From Alloascoidea africana (lineage: Eukaryota; Ascomycota; Alloascoideomycetes; Alloascoideales; Alloascoideaceae): a DNA stretch of 64,000 nt. The notes under the pieces are model-generated. The model saw only the letters and a list, made by a program, of their open reading frames with translations. It was not told where the DNA came from and made no database searches. Positions 31,713 to 47,617 of this stretch are shown piece by piece; position 1 is the first letter of the stretch, and each line of letters opens with the position of its first letter. The position numbers and the translations under genes are program-made. The stretch spans positions 62,001-126,000 of the forward strand of contig JAKTTT010000030.1 in assembly GCA_030581615.1 (NCBI GenBank), in the 5' to 3' direction.

Positions 31713-34445
31713 ATGAATTTCCATAAAACGGCATTATTTATATGGTGTTTACTTGTGGGTCTGATCCCGGCTTCGGCCTCTCTTCTTGGCGTAGACTTTG
31801 GCCAGGAATACACAAAAGCAGCGCTGGTAGGGCCAAAAGTTCCATTTGAAATACTACTAACCCCAGAATCCAGGAGGAAAGATGCGTCCGGAATAGCATT
31901 TAGACCCCTGAAGGATGGTGTGAAATCATCCCCAGAGACCTCAGTCGAGAGATTTTATGGTTCATCTGCTCTTCCACTATGTATCCGTTTTCCAGATCAG
32001 TGTCTTTTCTACTACAAACAGTTACTCGGCGCTTCTCTGACGTTAGGCGACCAAGAGTTAGTTAACTCATTCAAGACAACACACCCAGCTGTAAACTTGG
32101 TCGAATCAACTGACAACCGGTCTACAATTGCATTCAAAAACTCAAACGGCGGAGTCTATCCTGTAGAAGAGGTTCTTGCGATGGCATTGGTCAAAATTAA
32201 AGAGCAAGCTACCGAAGTCTTGAAAACTGCACTTCCAGGTGGATCATCATATCTCCGAGACCTGGCAGTTGCTATTCCTCCCCATGCACCCATTACTCAG
32301 AGGAATGCTATAAAGGATGCTGCTGAAATCGCCGGGCTTGATCTGGTTGGGCTGGTTAATGACGGTGTAGCTGTGGCTGTTAACTATGCTTCCTCGAGAG
32401 AGTTTCCCAAAGACAAGCAGTACCACTTGATTTACGATAGTGGTGCTGGCACTACTACTGCCACTTTAGTTTCAATCAGACAAGAAGAAGGCACGAAAGG
32501 AAAGACATCAACTATAATTGAGGTTGAGGGCATTGGTTATGATCCAACGCTTGGTGGTCAACTTCTTACTGAACGAGTGCTAGATATCTTGCGAGAAAAG
32601 TTTTTGGCAAAGCACACGTCTGTCCATGAGAGTGACTTGAACCAGAATGGCAGATCATTTGCCAAGTTATGGAAAGAAGCAGAACGAATCAAGAATATCC
32701 TAAGCGTTAATCAAGAAACTCATGCTTCTATTGAGAATCTCTACGACGACATAGATCTGCGAATACCAGTCTTAAGGAAGGATTTTGAAGAGCATACTGA
32801 AGACTTGCGACTCCGAGTAACTGCGCCATTGTTAGAGGCTCTTCAGCCCCTCAGCGTTAACGAAACCTCACCTTTTGAGATTTCTCAATTATCTTCTGTG
32901 ATTTTGACTGGAGGCTGTACCAGAGTACCTTTCATTCAAAAGGAATTGGCACGCTTAGTTGGGGTGGATCGCATTGCCAAAAATGTAAATGCGGATGAAG
33001 CAGCAGTTCTTGGAACTACCTTCAGGGGCATCAAGATTACCAACCAGTTTAGATCCAAAGATATTCAAGTTGTTGAAAGATCGCTATGGGATTATGATCT
33101 GAAATACTGGAACACAAGCGGTGGCGAAGACAAAGCTACAACTGTTCGATTGTTTTCAAAAGGGGATATTTTGGATACCGTGCATCACGTTAACTTTACA
33201 GAGTCTTTCAATAGAACGGACGATTTCTCTTTCTCTTTATTCGAAAATGGACAACAATTCGCGCAGTATGATACCACAGGGTTGGACAATACCTTAGACC
33301 GGCTTGATCTGAACTCAAGTTCATGTGTGAACAATGGCGTATCTTTCACAGGAAGCTTTCAGCTTGATCACAGTCGCATTTTAAAACTACTATATGTTCA
33401 GGCTCGTTGTAAAGAGGATCTCGAAGCCCAAATTGGCACAAATACAACTGCAACAAATTCTACCAGAACCCCAGTTCTTAAGATTCATGTTCCAACCAGA
33501 AAGTCTAGAGTAGGAATCCTCTCAATGAGGCGACTGTCAAAGGACTCTTCGGCCACTCGATTGAAGCTTTTAGCCAAACATGACAGAGAAAGGTTTCAAC
33601 TAGATGAGGCAAAGAATGAACTTGAAAGCTACCTGTACTCTTTTAGGAACTATCTTGACACTGACGAAGTGGAGAAAAACGTACCAACTGATCTTGTTGA
33701 GGAGGCCTCTACTGAGGTGTCTGAAACTCTGGAATGGGTTGAATTCACAGATGGAATGAGCCTCTCTGAGTTGAGGTCCAAGCTCAAAGCAATTAAAGCT
33801 TTGCGCAGCAGGATACAGTCCATTTATAAAGCAGATACGGAACAATTGAAACAGATTTTGGATCAATCTAACAAGGAGTATACGAAATTAGAAAGATTCA
33901 TCAAACGGACAACTGAAGATAGGAATAGGCTAGAGAAGAAATTCAGCGCACTTGGCCTGAAGTTAGAGGATATTGAGAAGGAGGATGACCTCAATCAAAT
34001 AGAGTCGCCACTGCGAAAATCCGAAGCCATGTCTGATTTTATGAACGTGTCGGCTAATCTGGAGGATTTAAGAAGGTTATTGATAGATGCATCGAAGGTA
34101 GAAGCTCTGAGCAAGGAGGAAGGAGAAAAACTGTTAAAGTCAAGCAAAGCAGACTTGGAGACTCTTGAGAATCTGAATACAGAACTCCAGAAATATACCA
34201 AGAGTTATATAAATGTGCTAAAGACACGGCTAACAAAAGCCACAGAGTTGGAAAAGAAGAAAAGGAAGGAAGAGGCATTGAAGAACAAGGACCCTTCAAC
34301 GCCAGAATCAGAACCAGAACCATCAGATGAGGTTGACAAGAATGAAGATACAGATGAAGACCAGGAGGAAATTTTGGATGAGTCAAAGCAGAGGGAACCG
34401 GAAGAAGAACCCAAGCCATCAACTAGGCTTCATGATGAACTATAA
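31713..34445 (+). CDS. LHS1: ER-lumenal Hsp70-family nucleotide exchange factor Lhs1
   Basis: GRP170-type chaperone of 910 aa that resides in the ER lumen, acts as nucleotide exchange factor for Kar2/BiP and assists translocation. The signal peptide is at residues 1-23 (ALFIWCLLVGLIPASAS). The Hsp70 ATPase fold follows: LLGVDFGQEYTKAALV at 24-39, VNDGVAVAVNYA near 217, YDSGAGTTTATLV near 243 and VILTGGCTRVPFIQ near 400. A diverged substrate domain and a long charged helical region follow, then an acidic Glu-rich stretch (about 860-905). The protein ends in HDEL, the yeast ER-retention signal. The start ATG at 31713 opens the signal peptide; the frame upstream is open for six codons only to a TTG. 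No intron. Confidence 0.96.
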   Translation: MNFHKTALFIWCLLVGLIPASASLLGVDFGQEYTKAALVGPKVPFEILLTPESRRKDASGIAFRPLKDGVKSSPETSVERFYGSSALPLCIRFPDQCLFYYKQLLGASLTLGDQELVNSFKTTHPAVNLVESTDNRSTIAFKNSNGGVYPVEEVLAMALVKIKEQATEVLKTALPGGSSYLRDLAVAIPPHAPITQRNAIKDAAEIAGLDLVGLVNDGVAVAVNYASSREFPKDKQYHLIYDSGAGTTTATLVSIRQEEGTKGKTSTIIEVEGIGYDPTLGGQLLTERVLDILREKFLAKHTSVHESDLNQNGRSFAKLWKEAERIKNILSVNQETHASIENLYDDIDLRIPVLRKDFEEHTEDLRLRVTAPLLEALQPLSVNETSPFEISQLSSVILTGGCTRVPFIQKELARLVGVDRIAKNVNADEAAVLGTTFRGIKITNQFRSKDIQVVERSLWDYDLKYWNTSGGEDKATTVRLFSKGDILDTVHHVNFTESFNRTDDFSFSLFENGQQFAQYDTTGLDNTLDRLDLNSSSCVNNGVSFTGSFQLDHSRILKLLYVQARCKEDLEAQIGTNTTATNSTRTPVLKIHVPTRKSRVGILSMRRLSKDSSATRLKLLAKHDRERFQLDEAKNELESYLYSFRNYLDTDEVEKNVPTDLVEEASTEVSETLEWVEFTDGMSLSELRSKLKAIKALRSRIQSIYKADTEQLKQILDQSNKEYTKLERFIKRTTEDRNRLEKKFSALGLKLEDIEKEDDLNQIESPLRKSEAMSDFMNVSANLEDLRRLLIDASKVEALSKEEGEKLLKSSKADLETLENLNTELQKYTKSYINVLKTRLTKATELEKKKRKEEALKNKDPSTPESEPEPSDEVDKNEDTDEDQEEILDESKQREPEEEPKPSTRLHDEL

Positions 34446-35438
34446 ATTGTGTCTTGATCTGTGATTTTAATATAAAAATTGTGTTGATATTGCATATTTT
34501 TTCTCCTCGAGATTTAATGTTCGCTTTATTCGTTTTGAAACCCATCCTTGGCTTACTGCAAATAGAACCAAGCTCGCTCAGGTTTAGTTTGCACTTGGAT
34601 GGAACGGGTTGCTAGAGCGCGAAGCTCTGCATCGGAGTTTCATCTCAAGATTGTGCCTTCCAGCAACTCCTGGCATAGTGACTGGTATCTTTCCAAAGTC
34701 GAATCATTTTGCGACCTGTAAAAGTATTGTTTTTGTATCTCTAATAAACTGTTGACATCTGATGTTCACTGGTATTCTGCAAACGCGTAGTCCATTTGCT
34801 GTACATACAATCTGTCGTATCCACTACCATTGAACTTCTAAAAAAGTTTTGATTCATTTACGTATGATACGGAATAGGTGATTGAAGAATTTCAATATCA
34901 AGTACTAAATGGTAGTGGAAGGTTCAGTTAACAAATCATGTTCTGTACTATTTATCATTGTTTTGGAATTGCTTGGTATACTGATCTCAAAACTTAGCTC
35001 AGGGTAATCGATAGACACTCAAACTATTATACAAATTCTCACAACTTGAGAGGAAAGCAATCAGCAGCAAAGAGCTATACAATTCCAAACGGCTTCATTG
35101 GTATATGGACAGAAACAATAAGAGAAGTGTTGAGACCATAACTAAGTTCCTTTGTCAAATAGGTTGCTTTACACATGCAAAAAGATGATGAGTGTGTTAT
35201 TCAGAGTTGTAGATGTCGGCATGGCTTAATGCTTTTGCTTGTCACCATGTCTAGTTCGCTCGACAAACTGTTATCAACGTGAAACTTTTCAAATTTAAAA
35301 GCAAAACTGCAAAAAAGGGTAAAAAAAGAATATAATAACAAAGTTTGGAGGAGTAAAGTAAACAAAAAGATGTTGTCGTAAATTAATACTATTATCGTTG
35401 TGGATGTTCTTTCAATCTTTCTTTGGCTTGGTCTATAT
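34446..35438. other. Convergent spacer LHS1 / NOP58
   Basis: 993 bp between two 3' ends. Short open frames near 34553-34800 on the minus strand look protein-like but are broken by a stop and lack good splice signals. Otherwise AT-rich and featureless. Confidence 0.5.
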
Positions 35439-37122
35439 CTAATCCTTTTTAGATTTCTTTTTTTCCTTTTTTTCCTTTTTTTCCTTTTTTTCCTTCTTCT
35501 CTTTCTTTTCCTTCTTTCTCTTCTTTTGAGATTCTTCTTCCTCATCATCTGATTCTCTTGATCTCTTTTTCTTCTCCTTTTTCTCCTTTTTAGATTTCTT
35601 TTCCTTCTTATCTTTCTTTTCCTTCTTTTCCTTCTTTTCTTTCTTCTCCTTCTTCAACGGCGTTTCAACCTCTTCATCATCTGAGTCCTCATCGTCGCTG
35701 TCCTTCATACTAACATCTGCAACATCTGCATCCGCATTATACGACTTGGCGGGCTTGATTTCAACCTTTGTTGCAGGCTTGATCGCAGAGATACCAGACT
35801 TGGCAGAGGTGATTGCTCTACCTTCTAGTCTAGACAATTGGCTCTCAATTTTCAATCTGCTCTCGATGCCAATCTCCCCACTGTCATCACGCTCCTCTGC
35901 AAAAGCATCGTATCTTGAACTTAATGAAGCCTTCGCCGCCAAAACTCTCGCAATCTTACCCTTGTTCTTTCCGCTTGCTTGTCCAATCAGCGAAGCATGA
36001 TATATCAGTCCGTATTTGGGGGTATCATGTTTAGTCTTTAAAGCTCTGAAAAGAGCCTTTTCTGCACCCAGAATCTGTACAGTGGAGGCTGGTGCCTTGG
36101 CCAAAGATACCAAACTTCCAGCATGTGCAATAAGTCTTGCACCAACCAATTCTCCAACCAAAGAAGTCAAGTTTGGAGCAATTGCATTCATTCTTGCGCT
36201 AAGATAATTCGAGAGCTGTTCTCTATATTCTGAAAACTCAATTACCTGATCAGCAAGGGATTGGATGTTATCGAGGTCAAAATCTGTGATTTCAGTTCCC
36301 ATAGAAATTTCAGCTGCAATTTTCAAAGAATGTTCAACCTCTTCTGGCAGTATCTCAGAGAGATCTGTGTCGACAGCTTTGGAGCGGATTCCCATGGCCT
36401 TGATAACTCTTGCATAGGCAATGTTATCTTGTACTATCTTTGCCATCTCGGGAAAATGCCATCCGTACCACTCTTTAATTCTCATAGCATATGTATTCAG
36501 CTCTTTATCCAAATCGTCAAGAAGTGCAATTGCTTGCACAATCATAGTATCCACTTTATCAGGCGAGAATTTGAGTTTATGGCGACCCAGAGAATGTGCC
36601 AGACCAAGGGACATGGTAGCCAGATCCTTTTCTTCACACCCTGGTAGTAAAGATGGGAGATTCTCTCGAATGGCTCTAAACAAGTCCAACGAATTTGAAT
36701 CCGACACGACAGAAAAGTTCAGGTCGGAGATCTTGTTTATCGCATTTGCAAGGCCAGTGTCGGCAACAACAAGTGTCGTCTTCTTATCGTCATTAATTTT
36801 CGCAAGAAGGTCAGCAAGCCTTTGTGAGACTTTGCCCTCGATGACCGAGGAGGCCTCTTCCAAAGCAGCAGCCGAAGACTCGAATTTTGAAAAGGCTTTA
36901 ACTTTGAATCTATATACAACGAAGAAAAAGAGTTTGTCAGTATTTGTCTACTAACATGTTCTAGGCATTTCAGGCCGGTTTTTCTTTCTTCTAAACTTAC
37001 TGTGAAGTAACGGCCTCAATAGTAGAAAGATCCTGGATAAGTGTCGAAGACTTGTATATCTTCTTATCCGTAGCCTTCAGCAAGGCATATCCAGCAGAAG
37101 TTTCTGCTAAAACTAAGGTCAT
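35439..37122 (-). CDS. NOP58: Box C/D snoRNP core protein Nop58
   Basis: Nucleolar protein of the box C/D snoRNP that guides 2'-O-methylation and pre-rRNA cleavage, with Nop1, Nop56 and Snu13. Exons are 37001-37122 and 35439-36909 (intron GTAAGT to TATAG), giving 530 aa (S. cerevisiae 511). Exon 1 encodes [25 protein letters not shown]..; the join restores [16 protein letters not shown]. The NOP5 N-terminal domain, coiled coil and Nop domain ([30 protein letters not shown]) are strongly conserved. The tail from about residue 425 is acidic Ser/Asp clusters and long KKEKKEKK repeats, as in other yeasts. Without exon 1 the main frame has no ATG at the proper place, so the two-exon model is needed. 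Confidence 0.97.
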
Positions 37123-37615
37123 GTCGAATTAAAAGATTGTGCTCAGCGTTGTACTGGAAGTGAAAAGTTGGTATCCAATTCTTTCTCTTCGTCAAAGATT
37201 ATTTTGTTTTCGACTCCTCTGTTGCAAAATTGCAGATGGTTTTGAATTACCCAAGTCTACTGAAGAGAACCAAATAAAACGATTCTTTTGACAATCACCA
37301 AGACAAGTGCAAAGTAAATTTTTTTTGCTTGGTTGATGAGATTTTTTCTTCAAACTAGAAAAGGTTACCCCGACGAGTATAATCACGTGCCATGTTACCT
37401 AAACATCCGTGCAACCAAAATTTCGGTACAATGAGGTGCATGGCCGAAACCGGATCAAGTTCGCGGACACCATTTTCGAAATCGTTTGTTCGGTCTTGCT
37501 CATTTTGTTCGTTTTTGAACCATCCTCAAACTCGTGTGGGCTTTACATACAAAACCGTGCTAGCCGATATTCTAATTCTTTTAACCTTCGAGAAAATATT
37601 CCTTTCAAAAGCGCC
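37123..37615. promoter_or_regulatory. Divergent promoter NOP58 / DGK1 with PAC-like and CACGTG motifs
   Basis: 493 bp between two divergent starts. GATGAG at 37335-37340, followed by a T-rich run, resembles the PAC box plus RRPE typical of yeast ribosome-biogenesis genes. It would suit NOP58. CACGTG lies at 37384-37389. These are motif matches without experimental support. Confidence 0.35.
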
Positions 37616-38728
37616 ATGCCATCCGAGACTCCTAACAGGCTTGACCATAGGGCCGATAAGGATTTGGCGTTCATTAATTCATCCCATACGCTCCACAAAG
37701 ACAACGACGAAGGGGTGTTGGATCGAGATACGGAAGACTTTTGGATTTATAAGACAGATGAAGAAAATAGACAGGGTTTAAAGAATAGATCTGCAAGTTC
37801 ATTTAGATCTAGGCAGTCTGAGAGTTCTGTGCCTGAGAATGCTGACTGGGATAAGGACAAGAATGAGGAGAGCGAGGACATATATACAGAAAGCTTTGAT
37901 TCATCCACAACGACAGGCTCTGATATAGAAGAAAAGGAAGGAAAGGATACATTCTTGTTTGAACTTGCTTCAAACAGAGAGAATTCCTCAAATGAATCTT
38001 CTTTCGTTAACCTCTCTGACCTCACTCTTCAATCACACAGGCATTTCCGTAAGCTTATTCATAAGCATGAAGTACCTAGAAAGCTGCTTCACGTTTCTAT
38101 AGGCTTCGTTACACTATATCTTTACACGTTAGGAGTGCAATTGCGACAAATTACTCCAAGTCTGATACTTTTGTTTGGGGGTATTTTATCACTTGACTAC
38201 CTTCGATTACGCCATCCTCATTTTAATCAACTCTACTGCAAGTATGCTGGGTTCCTGATGCGAGAGAAAGAGGTTTCTGATACTTATAATGGAGTGATTT
38301 GGTATCTACTCGGCCTCGTCTTTGTGTTTCTGCTCTACCCAAAGGACATTTCTCTAATGGCTGTGCTGTTGCTATCGTGGTCAGATACAGCCGCATCTAC
38401 ATTCGGACGGTCATTTGGCCACTTGACCCCAAAGATTTCCAGATCAAAGTCTCTGGCAGGTTCTATTGCTGCTTTCATGACCGGTGTAATCTCATCTACT
38501 CTGTTATACACAGTTTTCATTCCTCGTTACAGTGAACATAATCGGCCTGGTGACATTTTGTATTCTCCGGAGAGCTCCAGCTTATCGTTATCCATGATGG
38601 TTTTTCTCTCAGGGTTGATTGGGGCTGTCTCTGAGGGCATTGAACTGTATGGAATCGATGACAACGTCACAATCCCCGTTTTGAGTGCGTCATTCCTATA
38701 TGGGCTTGTCAGATTTTATCAGATATAA
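37616..38728 (+). CDS. DGK1: CTP-dependent diacylglycerol kinase Dgk1
   Basis: ER/nuclear membrane enzyme of 370 aa that makes phosphatidate from diacylglycerol using CTP, counteracting the lipin Pah1. The N-terminal ~150 residues are Ser/Asp/Glu-rich and probably regulatory. The catalytic region begins HEVPRKLLHVSIGFVTLYLY (conserved PRK..H) and has several membrane segments, LSWSDTAASTFGRSFG, and SRSKSLAGSIAAFMTG (the K-S-x-x-G-S motif of CTP-transferases). The start is the ATG at 37616; the open frame extends 69 codons upstream to a GTG. It is longer than S. cerevisiae Dgk1 (290 aa), mostly at the N-terminus. The dolichol kinase Sec59 shares the fold but is larger with more helices. Confidence 0.88.
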   Translation: MPSETPNRLDHRADKDLAFINSSHTLHKDNDEGVLDRDTEDFWIYKTDEENRQGLKNRSASSFRSRQSESSVPENADWDKDKNEESEDIYTESFDSSTTTGSDIEEKEGKDTFLFELASNRENSSNESSFVNLSDLTLQSHRHFRKLIHKHEVPRKLLHVSIGFVTLYLYTLGVQLRQITPSLILLFGGILSLDYLRLRHPHFNQLYCKYAGFLMREKEVSDTYNGVIWYLLGLVFVFLLYPKDISLMAVLLLSWSDTAASTFGRSFGHLTPKISRSKSLAGSIAAFMTGVISSTLLYTVFIPRYSEHNRPGDILYSPESSSLSLSMMVFLSGLIGAVSEGIELYGIDDNVTIPVLSASFLYGLVRFYQI

Positions 38729-39072
38729 GTGGTCTGGCCATTATTTTTGCTTCGGGGTTTTTAATTTTTTTTATACCTGGCGTTCTATCAAGTTTTAAAG
38801 AATGGATTATAATGGGATAAATGTGGTTTAATGTTTAATGTTTAATTTTTAATTCGGTTTTACTTGTGCTCGGATAATAGATGGCTGTACTCAAAACTAC
38901 CTGGATTTTAGAAGCTACAATTTCGGCACCTCTTTATAACCCTAGCCAAAAACTTATCAAATGATTTTGTATTACAAGGTTTTCAAATAACACTCTAAAC
39001 TGTCATTACTTCAACTACATTGTCATACCTTCTTTTATAATATTCTCCTTCCCATTACTTCCCTTACAGGCT
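38729..39072. other. Convergent spacer DGK1 / POR1
   Basis: 344 bp of AT-rich DNA, including a short TTTAATG repetition near 38826-38850. No gene. Confidence 0.6.
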
Positions 39073-39933
39073 TTAAGCCTCAAAAGACAGAGAAAGACCA
39101 AGCTTGTGAACAGGCTCTTGGAACTTGAGAGCATCAATGCTGGCACCAAGACCAATCTTGACACCGGGTCTCAAGGACTGAGAGTAGGCCAAAGTGGCAA
39201 TACCCTGGTCGTTGATCTTACCCTTGACAAAAGCACCACCATCGAGCTTGTGCTTGGATGCCAACTCAATTGCGACAGAGTTGGAGGCACTGGAAGAGGC
39301 AGAGTCCCAGGTGGCTTTGGCTCCAACGTCTGTGGAACCAGTGACCTTGTGGTAGTATCCTGCAGAGAACACACTCAAGTTGTTGATGGCAGTGATAGAA
39401 ACGTTGAAAACTGGGGCAGAGTAGCCAAGACCAGCAGCGTATTTGGTGACCTTAGCAGAGGAAATGTCATATCCGACCTCAGCACCAGCGAGGAAGCCCT
39501 CGTGTCCAACGGTAACGTCACCAACAAAGGTTGGGGCCTTCAGCAGGTTGAAAAAGGCTCTTGCGTTAACGGTTGGCTGGGAAAAGTAGAGGTTCAATTT
39601 TGCAGATCTGCCGCCGTTGGGGACAAGAGAAGAAATGAACTCTCCCTTGAGACCAGGAGTGAGGGCTTCAGCCAACTCAACCTTGGTGTCCAAAATGTTG
39701 GCGGTGGTCCACCCTTGGGTCAAGCTAAGGCCGCTGGCCTTGTCAGCGTACTTAACCTCAAGGTTACCAGAAACAGATCCATCTTTCTGGGAAGATTTAC
39801 CCTTGACTGTGAAGGTGATACCATTGGGTGCCTTGGTCTTGACATCAACAGCGGCCTTGGACAGGTGGTAGAAATCCTTGGACAGGATATCGTTTGTGGG
39901 CTTGGAAATGTCTTTGAAGGTTGGTGGAGCCAT
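39073..39933 (-). CDS. POR1: Mitochondrial outer-membrane porin (VDAC)
   Basis: Beta-barrel channel of 286 aa (S. cerevisiae Por1 283) that passes metabolites across the mitochondrial outer membrane. It starts MAPPTFKDISKPTNDILSKDFYH, the N-terminal helix of fungal porins. Also conserved are LTQGWTTANIL, LTPGLKGE, PTFVGDVTVGHEGFLAGAEVGYD and the terminal strand EPVHKLGLSLSFEA, which is the sorting signal. Third positions are strongly biased to C/G (GCC, CTC, ACC), as in highly expressed genes. Just upstream of the ATG, TACTGAC plus TATAG look like the end of a 5'-UTR intron. The ORF remains open seven codons above the ATG but conservation starts at M. Confidence 0.96.
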   Translation of the reverse strand: MAPPTFKDISKPTNDILSKDFYHLSKAAVDVKTKAPNGITFTVKGKSSQKDGSVSGNLEVKYADKASGLSLTQGWTTANILDTKVELAEALTPGLKGEFISSLVPNGGRSAKLNLYFSQPTVNARAFFNLLKAPTFVGDVTVGHEGFLAGAEVGYDISSAKVTKYAAGLGYSAPVFNVSITAINNLSVFSAGYYHKVTGSTDVGAKATWDSASSSASNSVAIELASKHKLDGGAFVKGKINDQGIATLAYSQSLRPGVKIGLGASIDALKFQEPVHKLGLSLSFEA

Positions 39934-42862
39934 TGCGAAACTATACAGAGTCAAGGGTCAGTATGGTGTTCAAGTTTTGTGGTGGGGCGGATCAGACCAA
40001 TTGGATGGTCTCGAAATCCAAAACATGTCCCGACGTTTAGCACCCCCGAGAAGCAATCCCAAACGCCACAATCCGCGAATAACAGAAAACAAGCAAAAAT
40101 GGAGGAATTATGAAATAGCCCAACAAATCAGAAACAAAGCAAACACCTGGAAAAGTGTCTTTTTTGTTTTGTTTCTGTGTTTGTGGTCAACTCCATCCGA
40201 GGAATCGTTATTTAGTACCAGATCTTAGTTAGCGCAGCCCGTTAAGCTGTACTTTTCTATACTTTTCTAAAGTGGCACTCCAAGCGCTCTGTTCCTCCAT
40301 TTTCCTGGATATTGCGCAAAGCGCGATCAAGAAACTTGGGCAAATCACAGCAGATCCTATTTCTCGGGATTCCACTGCATCTGTAGAAATCCGAGAATTT
40401 CATGCCAACATGGCAAAGACGGGATTGCGGTGCTTCAAGAGGGGGCCAACGGCAACGGAAAGCTTTCTTCTTTGAATACGTACCAGACCGATAAATATAT
40501 TCGAAGGAGAACAGGGAATGGGTTTGGAACAGAGAGAAGGCAAAAGGGAAAATGCCCCAACCCCTCTGTTATATGCCGCTTCTCAACATGTTGGAAAACC
40601 GGGTAAACTGAAAAATATCCTGGTGGAGAACGGGAACACGTGTAGGCACTTTATTGAGGACCAAAAGTTGCAACTTGAGCGAGCAGATAGCATCATCACC
40701 TTAATCTTGTTTCGCCCAAGCGGTTCTGCCGAGGAATTGTGTTCGAAAGCTCGAGACCAAGAACTCTTTTTCCAAATTGTCCCAGCTGGCGTTAATCTCC
40801 AACTTTTGTTGGAAAGCGAGCATCGACGAAATGTTGGAAAAGCGTTATCGGCTAGAGCCCGAAGGCACCCGTTTGGCTCTCCGGCCTCGCTGGCTGCACC
40901 CGAGACCCGCTTTTTGACCGGCTTTTGAACCTCAACAGTGTGAAATTGCCGCTTTTGGTGCCCTGCATGACAGAAGACACTTACATTATCTCTTCCCGAA
41001 CTATTACTACTCTCGAGCTTTACTTGATAGTTCGTGGAGAGATTCATTACAATTGTGACACAGAAGACAGAACTAAGTCCTTTTTCTAGAATAGGAACAA
41101 GTCAAAAATGTTGTGCTCTTTAAAGTTTTTGTTTTGCTGGGTACCTGGGTGTGACTTCTTTAATTCCTGCTTTGTAGCTTACGAATTGGAGCAGTCGTTA
41201 CCTGTAGGTGGGGTTTTCAGTTTCTTTGAATCGATTTTGGCCCCAATAAGGATATAACTCTCGTGAGGGGCCGTTGAAATCTGCCGGCAATAGTCACAAC
41301 GGCAATGTTGACAGCTGCATACGATTTGGATGGACGTATTATATTCTTGGCTGATGGAGAAAAGGAAAAGATTTTAGTGCAGCATTTCAATTGGGGAATT
41401 TTCATAAAGGAAGCTGAGTTGGAGGGATAGACAACTCTGTATTCATTCCCAGGGTTTTTGTTTGTAAGCTCTTACTTTCAAATGTGATAATTACGAATGA
41501 ATTGTGTTCTACGCTTGTAGTTATATAGGGGATTCCAGAACTGTCCAAGTTTTGGCAAAGTAGATGCCGTGTCATATATCCTAGATGAGTCAAGATTCCT
41601 GTTTCAACCTCATAACGCTTGAAAGAAACATATAATATCATCCATGACTTGTACAGTTTGTCTTTATCATATTATCCGCTGTTAACAGACCACGAATCTT
41701 GTGCAGTGTTGCTGATATGATAAGGCAGTTCATTTACCGGATCTAGCTGTTTAAATTATAGCATATTTCATTGTATTGGAATACGCTATCATAGAGATCA
41801 CTAGGAAATGACCTAGAGCTGTACCAAATACTTTTTCTAGCTTATTACATGCCAAATATTTGAACGGTCAGCCGTCACTTAACAGCGCGGAACAGGAGGT
41901 TGAACCTGTACACCTGTCAGGACACAATTTGAATGAAGATGGATGAGAGCATGGGCTGTAAAATTCTTGCATATCGGGATTAGAAATTTTAAGAAAGTAC
42001 TTAGGGTCATTTATCCACCTAATTTCCCATCTCCACGTGGGGAAAGCACCAGTTTGCGGGATGGGACGGAGCTAAGGGAGTAACACGGAAGGCTAGGATT
42101 CTTGCCCAGAACACTAAAAGTTGAAGGACGCGCTGCCCCACACCAACTCAACAAACAAAGTGGTGGCCAGCGGATGGGCCATACATTGGCCAGGATTAGT
42201 AGCAGGAACGAAGGGATAATAAAGTTTGGATGAGAAACCAATGTGATGATGGTCCTCAAATCAGATTGCTTTCTGAAGACGTCTTTAATTAATACGATTG
42301 ATGAGCTTTAACAAAGAAAGTTGATACGCCATTTACGACCGAATGAAACCTCTTGAGGCAGTACACGATTGAAAAAAAAAATCTGTACGGCATGGTTGAT
42401 TGTGTTTAGTACCCAATCCTTGTTTACTGGTTGGTGCCATTTTTACTTCACTCTACTACATCCTGATTGTCAACATTGTTAGCTTTTACTAGATAGCAGC
42501 TGTGATTGAGTAATAAAGAAAGACAAATTTTTATAAAACACCCTATGCCATTTAGAAATTTAAAACAGAGCCGCAACGAAGAGGAAGAGTTAAACACTTT
42601 TGTAGCCAAGAAGAAACAGAAACAATAACGAAAAGGAAGACTATGAACACCTAATACATCAATTTGAAACGCCAAAATAATTCATGAGAAAAGTATCAAA
42701 TACAATAAAAAACAAAAAGACAGAATAGAAACAACCGAAAACAGGAAAAGAACAAATATTTCAACCTTTTGTATAAACCAACCTCAGTAACACAATACAG
42801 ACAATTTTTCCATAATAATAGTGATTTTTGTTTAGAAAAGAAAGGAACTCAACATTTTGGGA
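39934..42862. other. 2.9-kb region upstream of POR1
   Basis: It lies between the POR1 start and the 3' end of the zinc-finger gene on the same strand. Overlapping frames of 136 codons (plus, 40518-40928, ATG start) and 154 codons (minus, 40583-41047) lie in a locally GC-richer part. Neither resembles a known protein, and mutual overlap argues against both. A CACGTG box is at 42035-42040. No RNA gene was seen. Confidence 0.45.

Positions 42863-47617
<4,755 letters not shown>

Noticed and set aside
34553-34795. Possible two-exon microprotein (..YQSLCQELLEGTILR) on the minus strand
   Set aside because: The proposed intron has a poor donor and no branch site, the product would be 33 residues, and I recognise no family. 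Frames this short arise by chance.
37392-37781. 129-codon frame overlapping the DGK1 start
   Set aside because: It is out of frame with the conserved kinase and has no recognisable content.
40518-41047. 136-codon plus-strand and 154-codon minus-strand frames
   Set aside because: They overlap each other, lack recognisable domains, and lie in a GC-richer promoter block.
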